Positions 35,543 to 45,364 of a stretch of 64,000 nt of DNA are shown here, piece by piece. A program made the translations under genes and the position numbers. The DNA is taken from the NCBI RefSeq assembly GCF_017573545.1, contig NZ_JAGEOK010000007.1, positions 248,001 to 312,000 on the forward strand, read 5' to 3'. The notes below the pieces were generated by a model, which was not told the origin of the DNA, made no database searches, and saw nothing but the letters and a program-made list of their open reading frames with translations. Numbering within the stretch: the stretch's first letter is position 1; each line of letters starts with the position of its first letter. This DNA is from Actinomadura nitritigenes. GTDB lineage: Bacteria > Actinomycetota > Actinomycetes > Streptosporangiales > Streptosporangiaceae.

Positions 35543-38194
35543 TCAGGCCAGGCGGTGGCTGAGGTCGGCGAAAGCGTCGCGCACGTCGTCGGCCGTCAGC
35601 AGGGTCAGGTCGGCGGCGGTCGCTGCGGATCCGAGCCCGGCCGCCCGCAGCGCCCGGCACGCGCACGCCTTCTCGTACAGGGACCGCGCGAAACGCCCGT
35701 TGCCGAGCTCGTCGATGCGGCCCGTCCCGCAGACGTGCTGGAAGACCAGCGCGAGGTCGTCGAGGGCGCGCTCCTCCCACTGGTCGCCGCCCTGCTCGGC
35801 TATGAGCTGGGCTATGCGCAGCAGCTCGTCGGGACCGTAGGAGGGGAACTCCACGCGGACGTCGAAGCGCGACGCAAGCCCCGGGTTGGATGCGAGGAAG
35901 CGGTCCATGTCGGCCTCGTATCCGGCGAGGACGACCACGAGGCGGTCCCTGTCGTCCTCGGCGCGCTTCAGCAGGACCTGCACCGCCTCGGCGCCGAACG
36001 CGTCACCGCCCGAGTAGCCCGGGTTGGTCAGCGCGTACGCCTCGTCGACGAACAGCACGCCGCCGAGCGCCGAGTCGACGACCTTGTTCGTCTTCAGGGC
36101 GGTCGCGCCGAGGTGCTCGCCCACGAGGTCGGCCCGCTGCGCCTCGACCACCTCCGGCCGCACGAGCAGCCCGAACGCCGCGAAGATCCGGCCGAGGACC
36201 CGCGCGACCGTCGTCTTGCCCGTCCCCGGCGGGCCGGTGAACACGAAGTGCCGCGTCGGCGGCCGGGCGACGAGCCCCTGCTCGCGGCGCATCCGCGCCA
36301 CTTGCAGCTGTGCGGCGATCTCCCGGACCTGCCGCTTCACCGGTTCGAGCCCGATCATCGCGTCCAGCGAGCCGAGCGCCTCGTCCAGCGTCGGCGTCTC
36401 GGCGTAGCCGCGGTACCGCTCGGTCACCTCGGCGAAGGCCGTCTCGACGTCCTCTTCGAGCAGGGTGACGAGGTCGTCCGCGCTCGGCGCGGCCGGTTCG
36501 CCGGACGACGCGACGGCGTCGACGACCCGTACGTCACGCGCGCGCGCCGCCGCCTCGGTGAGCGTGCGGACGAACCGTCCGTTCCCCAGTTCGTCGACGA
36601 TGCCGCGGCGCTCGACCTCCTCGAACCGGGCGGCCAGCCGGTCGCGTGCGCCGGGCGAGAGCCGGTCCTCGCGGAGGCCCGTGTGGTACTCGGCGATCCG
36701 GAGGAGTTCGGCGGGCCGGTACGACGGGAAGTGCACGCGGGTGCCGAAGCGGGACGCGAGACCGGGGTTGGAGCCGAGGAACTCCTCCATCTGCGCGTCG
36801 TATCCAGCGAGGATTATCACCAGGTTGTCGCGGTCGTCCTCGGCCCGCTTGAGGAGAGCCTGCACGGCCTCGTCGCCGAACCGGTCGGGCTGTCCCTCGG
36901 CGGAGTTGACGAGCGCGTACGCCTCGTCGATGAAGAGCAGCCCGCCCAGGGCGGAGTCGATGAGCCGGTTGGTCTTGATGGCGGTGGCGCCGAGGAACTC
37001 CCCGACGAGGTCGGCGCGGTGGGCCTCCACCACCGTCTGCCGGGGCAGCAGCCCGAACGCGTAGAAGATCTTCGCGAGGACGCGCGCGACGGTGGTCTTG
37101 CCGGTGCCGGGCGGCCCCACGAACACGAAGTGCCGCATGGGCTTCTCCGTGGGGACGCCGGCGGCGGCGCGCATGTGCGCGGCCTCGATGGACGCGGCGA
37201 TGGAGCGCACCTGCCGCTTGACCGGCTCCAGCCCGATCATGGCCTCGAGCTCGGCGAGGGCGTCCGCGACGGAGATGCCCGGTTCGTCTGTCCCGCCGGC
37301 GCCACCGGTCGCCGCGGCCTCCCCGGCACCGGCGGCTTCGGCCGCCTGAGCCGCCGCACGCGGCCGCTGGGCCGCTTGCATGGCCGCCGGGGCTCCGGAG
37401 GACGAACCGGCCGCGTCGTCGCGCGAGGCGCCGGATGAGGGGCGTGCGGACCCGCCGGTATCACGCCGGTCGGGCCGGTCGCGCTTCTCCGGGCCGGAGG
37501 GGTTCCGCCGAGATCCCACCGTCGCGTCCCCCTTCGGGGTTGCCTGTTCCTGCACCCAGCCGGTCTCGTACGCCTCGGCCGGAACCGCCCGCCGCGCCTG
37601 GTCCCAGCGGTAGGCGAGCACCGCGAAGGCCGCGGCCCATCCCGGCAGGACGCTCGCCTGCGGAAGCGGATGCGCGCTCGCCGCGGTCGCCACCCCCGCC
37701 GCGCCGAGCGCGAGAAGCGCCGTCCGCCAGGGCGCGTAGCCGCGCAGGCGGAAGGCCATGAACGCCACCGGCAGGGCCAGCAGCGCGAGCAGCAGTTCCG
37801 GGACCAGGTAGGGCGGGTGCCCGCCGTCCGGGTACAGCCGGCCCAGCGGCACCGACAGCGCCAGCCATGACGCGACGACCGCGACCACCGCCATCCCGGT
37901 GGGCGAGCGGAGCGTCAGGTGGACGACGATGAGGAGGATGACCGCGAACGCCGCCGTGCCGAGGACCGGCCCGCCCGCGACGACCACGGCCGACAGCACG
38001 AGCGCGACCAGCAGGACCCCGCCGAGGAAGCGCAGCCCCGCAGGGATCTGGAAGTAGCGCCACCGCAGGCGCTCGAAGAGATCCCGCGCCGCGGCGTCCT
38101 TCGCCGGGCGGGAGCGGGACCTGCCAAACAAAGCCATCAATAAGCGAGTAAAGCGCAGGACAGGCTCGAACGGGACTCCCCGCGCCGCGTTCAT
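35543..38194 (-). CDS. Membrane-anchored protein with two CbxX/CfqX-type AAA+ ATPase domains
   Basis: 883 residues. About six hydrophobic segments in 50-205, a low-complexity Ala/Gly/Arg/Ser linker to ~305, then two AAA+ modules. Each has Walker A GPPGTGKTT (near residues 360 and 654), Walker B with DEAYAL (LLFIDEAYAL; VLFVDEAYAL), NPGLASRF sensor/arginine-finger region and ELGNGRF. The two modules are near duplicates (IGLEPVKRQVR in both). CbbX, EccA and SpoVK relatives remodel protein complexes as hexamers. Membrane anchoring plus tandem domains is unusual. ATG 38194 is used; ATG 38137 is possible. Confidence 0.86.
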   Translation of the reverse strand: MNAARGVPFEPVLRFTRLLMALFGRSRSRPAKDAAARDLFERLRWRYFQIPAGLRFLGGVLLVALVLSAVVVAGGPVLGTAAFAVILLIVVHLTLRSPTGMAVVAVVASWLALSVPLGRLYPDGGHPPYLVPELLLALLALPVAFMAFRLRGYAPWRTALLALGAAGVATAASAHPLPQASVLPGWAAAFAVLAYRWDQARRAVPAEAYETGWVQEQATPKGDATVGSRRNPSGPEKRDRPDRRDTGGSARPSSGASRDDAAGSSSGAPAAMQAAQRPRAAAQAAEAAGAGEAAATGGAGGTDEPGISVADALAELEAMIGLEPVKRQVRSIAASIEAAHMRAAAGVPTEKPMRHFVFVGPPGTGKTTVARVLAKIFYAFGLLPRQTVVEAHRADLVGEFLGATAIKTNRLIDSALGGLLFIDEAYALVNSAEGQPDRFGDEAVQALLKRAEDDRDNLVIILAGYDAQMEEFLGSNPGLASRFGTRVHFPSYRPAELLRIAEYHTGLREDRLSPGARDRLAARFEEVERRGIVDELGNGRFVRTLTEAAARARDVRVVDAVASSGEPAAPSADDLVTLLEEDVETAFAEVTERYRGYAETPTLDEALGSLDAMIGLEPVKRQVREIAAQLQVARMRREQGLVARPPTRHFVFTGPPGTGKTTVARVLGRIFAAFGLLVRPEVVEAQRADLVGEHLGATALKTNKVVDSALGGVLFVDEAYALTNPGYSGGDAFGAEAVQVLLKRAEDDRDRLVVVLAGYEADMDRFLASNPGLASRFDVRVEFPSYGPDELLRIAQLIAEQGGDQWEERALDDLALVFQHVCGTGRIDELGNGRFARSLYEKACACRALRAAGLGSAATAADLTLLTADDVRDAFADLSHRLA

Positions 38195-38309
38195 TGACTC
38201 CGGCGGAGGCCGCCCGGTCGGAGGTCCTGTTCGCGCCGCCGCGAGACCAGGACATTTGTCCTGCGAAGAACCAGAGGTTCGGCTCTGCGGCCGGCCATGG
38301 CGCGGTCCG

Positions 38310-38315
38310 TAGCGT
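38310..38315 (+). promoter_or_regulatory. -10 box of a leaderless promoter (ABC exporter/two-component operon)
   Basis: TAGCGT, 7 nt before ATG 38323, with no Shine-Dalgarno. Confidence 0.45.
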
Positions 38316-38322
38316 CACGGAC

Positions 38323-39279
38323 ATGACAGTCCAGACGACGGAAGCGGCGAGCGCGGTGGTGTTCGCCGGCGTCACCAGGAGCTACGGGACCGTGCGGGCG
38401 GTGGACGGCCTCGACCTGCGGATCGACCGGGCGACGTCCGTGGCGCTCCTCGGGCCGAACGGCGCCGGCAAGTCGACCGCCATCGGCATGCTCCTCGGCC
38501 TGCTGCAACCGGACTCCGGGACGGTCGCGCTCCTGGGCACGACCCCTGAGCAGGCCGTGCGGGCCGGCCGCGTCGGAGCGATGCCGCAGAGCGGCAGGCT
38601 GATCGGCGGGGTCACCGTGCGGGAACTGCTCGGTTTCGTCCGGCTCGCCTATGCCAGGAAGGCCAGGGCGGTCGGGCGCGCCGCCGCAGTGCCCGCCCTG
38701 AGCGAGTTGATGGAGACGGCGCGGATCACGGAACTGGCCGGGCGGAAGGCCGACCGGTTGTCGGGCGGGCAGGCGCAGCGGGTGAGGTTCGCGATCGCGA
38801 TGGCGGGCGCGCCCGACCTCGTCGTGCTGGATGAGCCCACCACAGGTCTCGACATCGAGGCACGGCGGGAACTGTGGGCGGCCATCCGGGGGTACGCGGA
38901 CGGGGGCGGCACGGTGCTGTTCTCCACGCACTACCTGGAGGAGGTCGACGACCATGCGGACCGCATCGTCGTCATGGACCGCGGACGGGTCGTCGCCGAC
39001 GGCACGAGCGAGGGCATCAAGCGGCGCGTGCCGGGCCGCACGGTCAGCTTCGACCTGCCGGGCCGCGCACCGTCCCTGGACGTCCTGCCGGGCGTCCTCA
39101 GCAGCGAGGTCGGCGGCGGCCGGGCCAGGCTCCACACCACCGACTCCGACGCGACCGTCCTGGCGCTCGCCGAGGCCGGCCTCGTCCGGAACCTGGAGGT
39201 GACGGGCGCCAGGCTGGAGGAGGCGTTCCTCACCCTGACCCATGCACACGGCGCGCGCGCCGAAGGAGGCTCACGGTGA
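38323..39279 (+). CDS. ABC exporter ATP-binding protein
   Basis: 318 residues with Walker A LLGPNGAGKST, signature LSGGQAQRVRFAIAM, Walker B LVVLDEPTTGLD and FSTHYLEEVDDHADR. Shares the DrrA-like C-terminal extension (ARLEEAFLTLTH). It heads an operon with an ABC-2 permease, a DesK-like kinase and a DesR-like regulator, the layout of Bacillus des and related membrane-stress exporters. Leaderless start at ATG 38323. Confidence 0.93.
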   Translation: MTVQTTEAASAVVFAGVTRSYGTVRAVDGLDLRIDRATSVALLGPNGAGKSTAIGMLLGLLQPDSGTVALLGTTPEQAVRAGRVGAMPQSGRLIGGVTVRELLGFVRLAYARKARAVGRAAAVPALSELMETARITELAGRKADRLSGGQAQRVRFAIAMAGAPDLVVLDEPTTGLDIEARRELWAAIRGYADGGGTVLFSTHYLEEVDDHADRIVVMDRGRVVADGTSEGIKRRVPGRTVSFDLPGRAPSLDVLPGVLSSEVGGGRARLHTTDSDATVLALAEAGLVRNLEVTGARLEEAFLTLTHAHGARAEGGSR

Positions 39280-40004
39280 TCGTGCACTATGTCCGGCTGG
39301 AGATGGTGCGTCTCCTGCGCGATCCCGGCTACCTGGTGATGAGCCTGATCTCGCCGCTGACCATGTACCTGGTGTTCACCTCGCTGGACCTGACCGGTGA
39401 GTCCGGGAAGGGCGGTGCTGTGTACTCGATGGTGGGCATGGCCGGCTTCGGCGCCATCGGCGCGGTCATGGGCAGTGGCGTCGCCATAGCCGAGGACAAG
39501 CCGATCGGCTGGATCCGGCAGCTCCGCCTCCTGCCGCTACGGCCGCTGGACGTCGTCGTCGGCCGGACGCTGTGCGCCATGGTCGTCACCCTCCCGCCGA
39601 TCCTGTCGGTGTGCCTGGCCGGAGCCCTGGTCAACGGGGTGTCGCTCGGCGCCGGGCAGTGGGCCGCCGTACTGATGCTGCTGTGGGCGGGCATCGCGCC
39701 GATCGCCGTGCTCGCCATCGGCCTCGGCTATCTGCTCACGGGCCAGCAGGCGCAGATGGCGGGGCTCGTCTGCTACATGGGCCTGTCCCTGCTCGGCGGC
39801 CTGTGGGTCCCCATCTCGACGTTCCCCGGCTGGTTGGAGCGCCTCGCCACCGCCACTCCCATCAACCGCTATGGGGAGCTGTCCTGGCGCGTGACCGACG
39901 GCGCCGCCCCGTCCCTTACGGGGGTACTGGTGCTCGCCGGATGGGCGGTCCTGTTCGCCGCGGTCGCCGTGTACGGCTACAGGCGCTCGGCGCGTTCGGC
40001 GTGA
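39276..40004 (+). CDS. ABC-2 type exporter permease
   Basis: 242 residues, GTG 39276 overlapping the ATPase stop (GTGA). Six membrane segments; MSLISPLTMYLVFTSLD, GVAIAEDKPIGWIRQLRLLPLRP and LLGGLWVPISTFPGWLERLATATPINRY match the small ABC-2 permeases next to DesKR-like systems. It forms an exporter with the preceding ATPase. Cargo unknown; these systems often answer membrane-active antibiotics or lipid fluidity. Confidence 0.92.
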   Translation: MIVHYVRLEMVRLLRDPGYLVMSLISPLTMYLVFTSLDLTGESGKGGAVYSMVGMAGFGAIGAVMGSGVAIAEDKPIGWIRQLRLLPLRPLDVVVGRTLCAMVVTLPPILSVCLAGALVNGVSLGAGQWAAVLMLLWAGIAPIAVLAIGLGYLLTGQQAQMAGLVCYMGLSLLGGLWVPISTFPGWLERLATATPINRYGELSWRVTDGAAPSLTGVLVLAGWAVLFAAVAVYGYRRSARSA

Positions 40005-40051
40005 GCGTCCCCACCCGCGTACCGTTTGCGCGTGAGCGAGGAGAGCACCGG

Positions 40052-41311
40052 GTGAGGCTCTGGAAGGACGCCCCGCCCCGGCGGACGCCCGACCTGGACC
40101 TGGACAAGCTGGACCGCAACGGCCCCGAGGGCGGCGCGTTCGTCTTCTGGCTGATCATCCTGCTGTGGCCGCTGCGCGACATCGTCGAGGGCCGGTCGCA
40201 CCCCGTGTGGCTGGCCGTCCTCGCGCTGCTCGCGTTCGCGGCCGTGCACGTCGCCGTGGCCCGCACCGCGTTCGACGGGCGGGTGCCGATCAAGGTGCCG
40301 GTGGGCCTGCTGCTCGTGGAGGCGGGTCTGGCGTCCGCCGCCACCGCCGGCTTCCATCACCGGTGGTTCACGATGTGGCCGCTGCTGGGGCTGGCCACCG
40401 GCATCGTCGTCGGGCACATGCCGCGCCAGACGAAGGGCCCCGAACTGCCGATGCTCATCGGCATCGGAGGCGTCTCGGCGCTGTGCATCCTCGTCTCCGC
40501 GGCCGCCGGGGAGGACGCGCAGACCATCCTCGGCAGCTGGTACGGCGTGGTCACCGCCGCGCTGGTGACGGCGGTCGTGCTGCGCCTGTTCACCGTCATC
40601 GGCATGCTCCGCGCGGCGCGCGAGGAACTGGCGGAAGCGGCCGTCGAGCAGGAACGGCTGCGCTTCTCCAGGGACCTGCACGACCTGCTCGGCCACACGC
40701 TGTCGGTCATGGTCGTGAAGGCGCAGGCCGTCCGGCTGGTCGCCGAGCGCGATCCCGCGGTGGCCGCCGAGCAGGCCGCCGACATCGAGAAGGTCGGGCG
40801 GCAGGCCCTCGGCGAGGTGCGCCAGGCGGTCTCCGGCTACCGCGGCCGCGGCCTCGCCGAGGAGCTCGACGCGGCGGTCACCGCGCTGGCTGACTCCGGC
40901 GTGGACGCCGCCGTCCGCCGGGCCGGGCCGCCGCTGCCGCCGGAACCGGACGCGCTGCTCGGCTGGGCGGTGCGGGAGGGCGTCACGAACGTGATCCGGC
41001 ACAGCGGCGCCCGGAGCTGCGCCATCACGATCCGCAATGACGGCGGCAATGCGACCGTGGAGATCAGCGACGACGGAGCCGGCCCTGGCCGGCACGCCGC
41101 AGCCGAAGCGGTCGGCGCCGCGCACGCGACCACCGGCCATGACGGCGGTGACGGCCCGCGGTCCCGCCCGGAGGCCCCGGCGCTCTCGCTGGGCCCCGGC
41201 GGGCACGGCCTGCGGGGCCTGGCGGAACGGATGGAGGCCGCCGGCGGCACCCTCCGCACGGGAGCGGCGCCCGGCGGCGGGTTCCTGCTGACGGCGACCG
41301 TGCCGATCTGA
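40052..41311 (+). CDS. DesK-like sensor histidine kinase
   Basis: 419 residues from GTG 40052, which has GAGGAG at 8 nt; an in-frame GTG at 40001 overlaps the permease stop and could give 17 more residues. Several membrane helices, then His210 in FSRDLHDLLGHTLSVMVVKAQAV, the DesK signature, and an HATPase domain (REGVTNVIRHSGA, EISDDGAG, GGHGLRGLAERMEAAGG). A Gly/Ala-rich insert of ~35 residues splits the ATPase domain. It likely senses bilayer state and controls the regulator downstream. Confidence 0.92.
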   Translation: MRLWKDAPPRRTPDLDLDKLDRNGPEGGAFVFWLIILLWPLRDIVEGRSHPVWLAVLALLAFAAVHVAVARTAFDGRVPIKVPVGLLLVEAGLASAATAGFHHRWFTMWPLLGLATGIVVGHMPRQTKGPELPMLIGIGGVSALCILVSAAAGEDAQTILGSWYGVVTAALVTAVVLRLFTVIGMLRAAREELAEAAVEQERLRFSRDLHDLLGHTLSVMVVKAQAVRLVAERDPAVAAEQAADIEKVGRQALGEVRQAVSGYRGRGLAEELDAAVTALADSGVDAAVRRAGPPLPPEPDALLGWAVREGVTNVIRHSGARSCAITIRNDGGNATVEISDDGAGPGRHAAAEAVGAAHATTGHDGGDGPRSRPEAPALSLGPGGHGLRGLAERMEAAGGTLRTGAAPGGGFLLTATVPI

Positions 41312-41407
41312 GGGACACCGCCGATGCGGACCAGCGGATCAGGGGCCGCCCCGCAAGCCGGACGGCGGGCCGCGGCGCCGGTGGAGAATGAGGCCGGGAG
41401 GAAGCCC

Positions 41408-42013
41408 GTGATCAAAGTTCTGCTCGCCGAGGACCAGGGCATGATGCGCGGCGCGCTCGCGCTGCTGCTGGGACTCGAAGAGGACCTGGAGGTCGTCGCA
41501 CAGGTCGGCGACGGCGCGCGGGTGCTCGAGGAGGCCCTGCGGACGCGCCCGGACGTGGCGGTGCTCGACATCGAGATGCCGGGCCGCAGCGGTCTCGACG
41601 TGGCGGCCGACCTGCGCCGCGAACTGCCGGGCTGCAAGGTCCTCATCGTCACCACGTTCGGCCGTCCCGGCTACCTGCGGCGGGCGATGGAGGCGGGCGC
41701 GAGCGGCTTCCTGGTGAAGGACGGCCCGATCGAGGACCTCGTCGCCGCGCTGCGGCGCGTCCTGGCCGGGGAGCAGGTCGTCGACCCCGCCCTGGCGACC
41801 GCCGCGCTGTCGGTCGGGCCGAACCCGCTGACCGAGCGGGAGCGGGACGTGCTGACCGCCGCGTCCGACGGCGCGACCATCGCCGACATCGCCGGGCGCC
41901 TGCACCTGTCGGAGAGCACCGTCCGCAACTACCTGTCCTCGGCGATCGGCAAGACGGGTGCGCGCAATCGCATCGAGGCGGTGGGGACGGCCCGCCACAA
42001 TGGCTGGCTGTGA
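41408..42013 (+). CDS. DesR-like LuxR-family response regulator
   Basis: 201 residues from GTG 41408, preceded by GGGAGGAAG. Receiver domain with LLAEDQ, phospho-acceptor Asp54 (AVLDIEMPG), [20 protein letters not shown] and Lys (LVKDGP), then LuxR HTH ([37 protein letters not shown]). Sequence features match DesR of the exporter/two-component family. Its stop overlaps the rnhB start, so the DNA-repair gene is read with the operon. Confidence 0.93.
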   Translation: MIKVLLAEDQGMMRGALALLLGLEEDLEVVAQVGDGARVLEEALRTRPDVAVLDIEMPGRSGLDVAADLRRELPGCKVLIVTTFGRPGYLRRAMEAGASGFLVKDGPIEDLVAALRRVLAGEQVVDPALATAALSVGPNPLTERERDVLTAASDGATIADIAGRLHLSESTVRNYLSSAIGKTGARNRIEAVGTARHNGWL

Positions 42014-42822
42014 CCACCGAACACGTCCCTGAGGACGCCCCTTCCACCGGCACGGCCGACGCGCTGCCCGGCCTCGATCCCGCTCCCCCGGCGCACGGGG
42101 ACGCCTCGCGCGCCGCGGGCTACGAGATCGAGCGGGAGCTGCGGGACGCGCTCGCCGGCGGCGACCGACCGGTCAGGATCGCGGGCGTGGACGAGGTCGG
42201 CCGCGGCGCCTGGGCGGGCCCCGTCGTGGTGTGCGCCGCGATGACCGACCTCACCGCGCCGCCGGTGCTGCGCGGGCGCGGTGACCGGACCGTCGCGCTG
42301 ACCGACTCCAAGCTGCTCACGGCCGCGCACCGCGCGTCGTTCGCCGAGGTGCTGCCGGGGTGGCTCGCCGGGCACGCCATCGGCGCGTCCGCACCGGAGG
42401 AGATCGACGAGGTCGGCATGACCGAGGCGCTGCGGCGCGCCGCCGTCCGCGCCCTGGAGGCGCTGCCGCACCCGCCGGACGTGGTGATCCTGGACGGCAA
42501 GCACGACTTCCTGCGCCGCCCCTGGCGCGTGCGCTGCGAGATCAAGGCGGACCAGCGGTCGGTGACGGTCGCGGCGGCGTCCGTCCTGGCGAAGGTCCAC
42601 CGGGACGGCCTGATGGCGGACCTGGAGCACGAGCACCCGGGCTACGGGTTCGCCGACAGCGCCGGATACCCCTCGCCCGTCCACCAGCGGGCCCTGGAGG
42701 AGTCCGGGCCCACCCCGCACCACCGGCTCTCCTGGTCCTACCTCGACGACCTGCCCCGGTGGCGGCACCTGAAGAAGCACCGCGACCCGCTGGCCGGGGA
42801 GGGGCAGCTCAGCCTCCTGTGA
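42010..42822 (+). CDS. rnhB: Ribonuclease HII
   Basis: 270 residues. Catalytic acidic set Asp61-Glu62 ([14 protein letters not shown]), Asp162 (ILDGKHDF) and Asp181 (IKADQRS) are all present, with the [13 protein letters not shown] and [14 protein letters not shown] signatures. Removes ribonucleotides and RNA primers from DNA. The ~55 residues before the conserved core are a variable N-terminal extension. GTG 42010 overlaps the response-regulator stop (GTGA). Confidence 0.93.
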   Translation: MTTEHVPEDAPSTGTADALPGLDPAPPAHGDASRAAGYEIERELRDALAGGDRPVRIAGVDEVGRGAWAGPVVVCAAMTDLTAPPVLRGRGDRTVALTDSKLLTAAHRASFAEVLPGWLAGHAIGASAPEEIDEVGMTEALRRAAVRALEALPHPPDVVILDGKHDFLRRPWRVRCEIKADQRSVTVAAASVLAKVHRDGLMADLEHEHPGYGFADSAGYPSPVHQRALEESGPTPHHRLSWSYLDDLPRWRHLKKHRDPLAGEGQLSLL

Positions 42823-42893
42823 GGGCGCTTCCGCGGGCGCATGAGTCATCCCCCTCAGCCCGGGTACGCGTCGGTCTACGGGAGGTGCAAGCC

Positions 42894-43523
42894 ATGGACG
42901 CCGTCATCAAGAAGCTGCTGCGCGAGTCCGGCGAGACGTTCGCGGAGGAGGCCGGGATCCCGCTGAAGGACCAGCCCGCGGCGCTGTTCAAGCTGCTCGT
43001 CATGGCGAACCTGCTGAGCGCCCGCATCTCGTCGGACATCGCGCTCGCGGCCGCGCGGGAGCTGTTCGAGGCGGGCGGCGGGACGCCGCGCGGCATGGCG
43101 AAACTGACCTGGCAGGAACGCGTGGACGCGCTGGGGCGCGGCCACTACGTCCGCTATGACGAGAGCACCGCGACGCGGCTCGGGAACATGGCGGAGATAG
43201 TCCAGGACAAGTACAAGGGGGACCTGCGCAAGCTCGCCATAGAGGCGGGACGCGATCCGCACAAGGCCGCCGAGCTGCTCCGGGAGTTCCCCGGCATCGG
43301 GCCCACGGGAGTCGACATCTTCTGCCGGGAGGCCCAGGCGATGTGGCCCTGGCTGCGCCCCTATGTCGACTCGCAGGTCAAGAAGGGCGCGGAGCGGGTG
43401 GGGCTGCCCACCGACGCCGGCAAGCTCGCCTCCAAGGTCCCGGAGAAGGACCTGGCGCGGCTGAGCGCCGCGCTGGTACGGGTCGCCCGCGACAAGAAGC
43501 TCGCCGACGCCCTCAAGACCTGA
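42894..43523 (+). CDS. Helix-hairpin-helix endonuclease III-like protein
   Basis: 209 residues. LLVMANLLSARISSDIA and LREFPGIGPTGVDIFCREAQAMWPWLRPYVD contain an HhH motif of the endonuclease III superfamily. The usual Fe-S cysteine cluster is absent, and the segment after GPTGVDIF has Cys-Arg-Glu where glycosylases have a catalytic Asp region, so it may bind damaged DNA without classic activity. ATG 42894 has GGAGG at 8 nt. It lies 71 bp after rnhB, perhaps in the same operon. Confidence 0.82.
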   Translation: MDAVIKKLLRESGETFAEEAGIPLKDQPAALFKLLVMANLLSARISSDIALAAARELFEAGGGTPRGMAKLTWQERVDALGRGHYVRYDESTATRLGNMAEIVQDKYKGDLRKLAIEAGRDPHKAAELLREFPGIGPTGVDIFCREAQAMWPWLRPYVDSQVKKGAERVGLPTDAGKLASKVPEKDLARLSAALVRVARDKKLADALKT

Positions 43524-43539
43524 CACGTGTGACCACCGC

Positions 43540-43575
43540 GAACCGCCAACGGCCGCAGGCCGGCCCCGGCGGTTC
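43540..43575. terminator. Hairpin between convergent genes
   Basis: An 8-bp arm (GAACCGCC/GGCGGTTC) encloses a second stem GGCC...GGCC. It lies 17 bp after the endonuclease stop and 49 bp before the TerD-like gene end. Confidence 0.55.
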
Positions 43576-43623
43576 ACCGGCGGACCGCGAGCGGCGCGGC
43601 CCTCGCCGCGCCGCTGCCGGGCT

Positions 43624-45132
43624 TCAGTCCTTGCCGCGTGCGGCCACCCATTCCAGGTTCCAGCCGTAGGCCTCGTCGACCGACATCTTGCCCCAGCGGG
43701 GACGGCCCGGCGGCGGCGGCACGAACCGGCCCTCGCGCCGCACGACCAGTTCCCCGCCGATGTTCTCGATGAGCGCGAGCACGGCGTCGCGGGAGCCGTC
43801 CACGCAGTCGTCCATGCGCATCTCGATCGGCGGCGCGTTCACCGGGAACAGTGTGGCGATCGCGTCCAGGCCGCGGAAGTCGTCCGCGCCGTCGTAGATC
43901 TCGGCGAACACCAGGATCCGCTTGAAGTCGGCGGTGTGGTCCAGGTTGATGGTGAGGTTCTCGCCGGTCTCTATCGCGCCGGTGCGGTCGTCGGCGTCGA
44001 GCTTGATGAACGGCGGGCGGTCCAGCGCGCCCATGTCGCCGAGCGCGTGGATGATCCCCCTGCGGCCGCTCTGCAGTTCCCAGAGGCAGCACAGGTCGAG
44101 GTCCAGGTCGACGCCGCGGCGGCGCTTCCCGAGCCGTCCCTTGGCGACGCCCTCGCGCGCGGTCCAGTTGAGGTTGACCCGCATGTTGCCGGAGGTGGCG
44201 CCGTGCTTGGTGAGCGACACCGTCGGCTTGTTCTTGGTCAGGGAGATCTTCCCGCCCTCCGGCGCGGGCGCCTGCGGAGGCGGCGCCTGGGGAGGCGGTC
44301 CCTGCGGAGGCGGCCCCTGGGGAGGCGCGTATCCAGGGCCGGGCGGAGGCGCGTACTGCCCGGGTGGCGGCGGCATGTACTGGCCGCCGGGGGGCGGCGG
44401 CGCGTACTGGCCGGGCGCTGGAGGCGGGGCGTACTGGCCTGGTCCGGGAGGCGGCGGTGCGTACTGGCCGGGCGGAGGCGGCATGTACTGGCCGCCGGGC
44501 GGCGCGTACTGCTCCGGTGGCGCCTGCGGGGCGGGAGGTGCCTGCGGAGGCGGCGGGGCCTGCGGCGGAGCGGACGCCTGAGGAGGCGGCGGGGCGGCCC
44601 CTTGGCCGGGGTCGTCGACGCTGATCCCGAAGTCGGTGGCCAGGCCCGCGAGCCCGGTGTCGTATCCCTGCCCGACCGCGCGGAACTTCCACGCGCCCTG
44701 GCGCCGGTACAGCTCGCCGAGCACGAACGCGGTCTCGCTCGTGGCGCCCTGACTGTCGAAGCGCGCGATCTCGGCGCCGCCCGACGCGTCCACGACCCGC
44801 ACGTACAGCCCCTGGAACTGGCCGAACGTCCCCCCGTCGGCGGACGCCGCGATCACGATCTTCTCCACGCCCGGCTCGACCCGGTCGAGGTCGGCCGTCA
44901 AGGCGTCCACGACGACGGCCCCGGGCCGCTTCCCCTCGTACCGCACCGCGCCGGACGCGTGCGCCGGCTGGTTGTAGAAGACGAAGTCGCCGTCCGAGCG
45001 CACCCGGCCGGACTCGGTCAGCAGCAGCGCGGACGCGTCGGCGTCCGGCACCCCCGGGCCGCCCTGCCAACCGACCTCGACGCGCACCGCGGAGACCGGC
45101 ACCGCGGTGTTGGCGCCCTTCTGCATGGACAT
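43624..45132 (-). CDS. Two-domain TerD-family stress protein with Pro/Gly/Gln linker
   Basis: 502 residues. Residues ~1-185 are a TerD domain ([72 protein letters not shown]). Residues ~190-300 are repeats of [12 protein letters not shown] units. Residues ~305-502 are a second, TerA-like domain ([47 protein letters not shown]). TerD proteins bind Ca2+ and act in tellurite/stress surface complexes. GAGGAG precedes ATG 45132 (ATG 45126 possible). It is alone, without terB/C/Z neighbours. Confidence 0.87.
   Translation of the reverse strand: MSMQKGANTAVPVSAVRVEVGWQGGPGVPDADASALLLTESGRVRSDGDFVFYNQPAHASGAVRYEGKRPGAVVVDALTADLDRVEPGVEKIVIAASADGGTFGQFQGLYVRVVDASGGAEIARFDSQGATSETAFVLGELYRRQGAWKFRAVGQGYDTGLAGLATDFGISVDDPGQGAAPPPPQASAPPQAPPPPQAPPAPQAPPEQYAPPGGQYMPPPPGQYAPPPPGPGQYAPPPAPGQYAPPPPGGQYMPPPPGQYAPPPGPGYAPPQGPPPQGPPPQAPPPQAPAPEGGKISLTKNKPTVSLTKHGATSGNMRVNLNWTAREGVAKGRLGKRRRGVDLDLDLCCLWELQSGRRGIIHALGDMGALDRPPFIKLDADDRTGAIETGENLTINLDHTADFKRILVFAEIYDGADDFRGLDAIATLFPVNAPPIEMRMDDCVDGSRDAVLALIENIGGELVVRREGRFVPPPPGRPRWGKMSVDEAYGWNLEWVAARGKD
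44270..44610 (-). repeat. Coding tandem repeats (QYAPPPPG units)
   Basis: Degenerate 21-30-bp units on the minus strand encode G-Q-Y-A/M-P-P-P-P linkers between the two TerD domains. Codon choices vary between units, so the array is old or under selection at protein level. Confidence 0.7.
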
Positions 45133-45288
45133 AACGCTCCTCGTCCTCAACCGACGTCGACAACCTACGGGCAGACGCACGGCACGGCGACCTGCATGTG
45201 AGGTGGACGCACGACACGACCGCGGAGTTCCGCCGCCCCGGCCAGAACACCCGCCCTCGGCAACCGGACTTCATCCCTCCATTTAAGT

Positions 45289-45303
45289 GGACGAAGCCCG
45301 TCC
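45289..45303. promoter_or_regulatory. Inverted repeat GGACG-AAGCC-CGTCC before the oxidoreductase gene
   Basis: A 5+5 palindrome near TTTAAG, upstream of TACGCT, in the 230-bp gap between the divergent TerD and oxidoreductase genes. Possible operator only. Confidence 0.3.
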
Positions 45304-45364
45304 GGTTGCGCTACGCTTCCCGGCAAGCGGACGGCGATGGTCCGGTTATCGGGAGGAATGCGAC

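Noticed and set aside
34352..37438. 1028-residue open frame on the plus strand
   Set aside because: It runs opposite the AlkZ-like and tandem AAA+ genes, both of which have clear motifs; the frame is a composition artefact.
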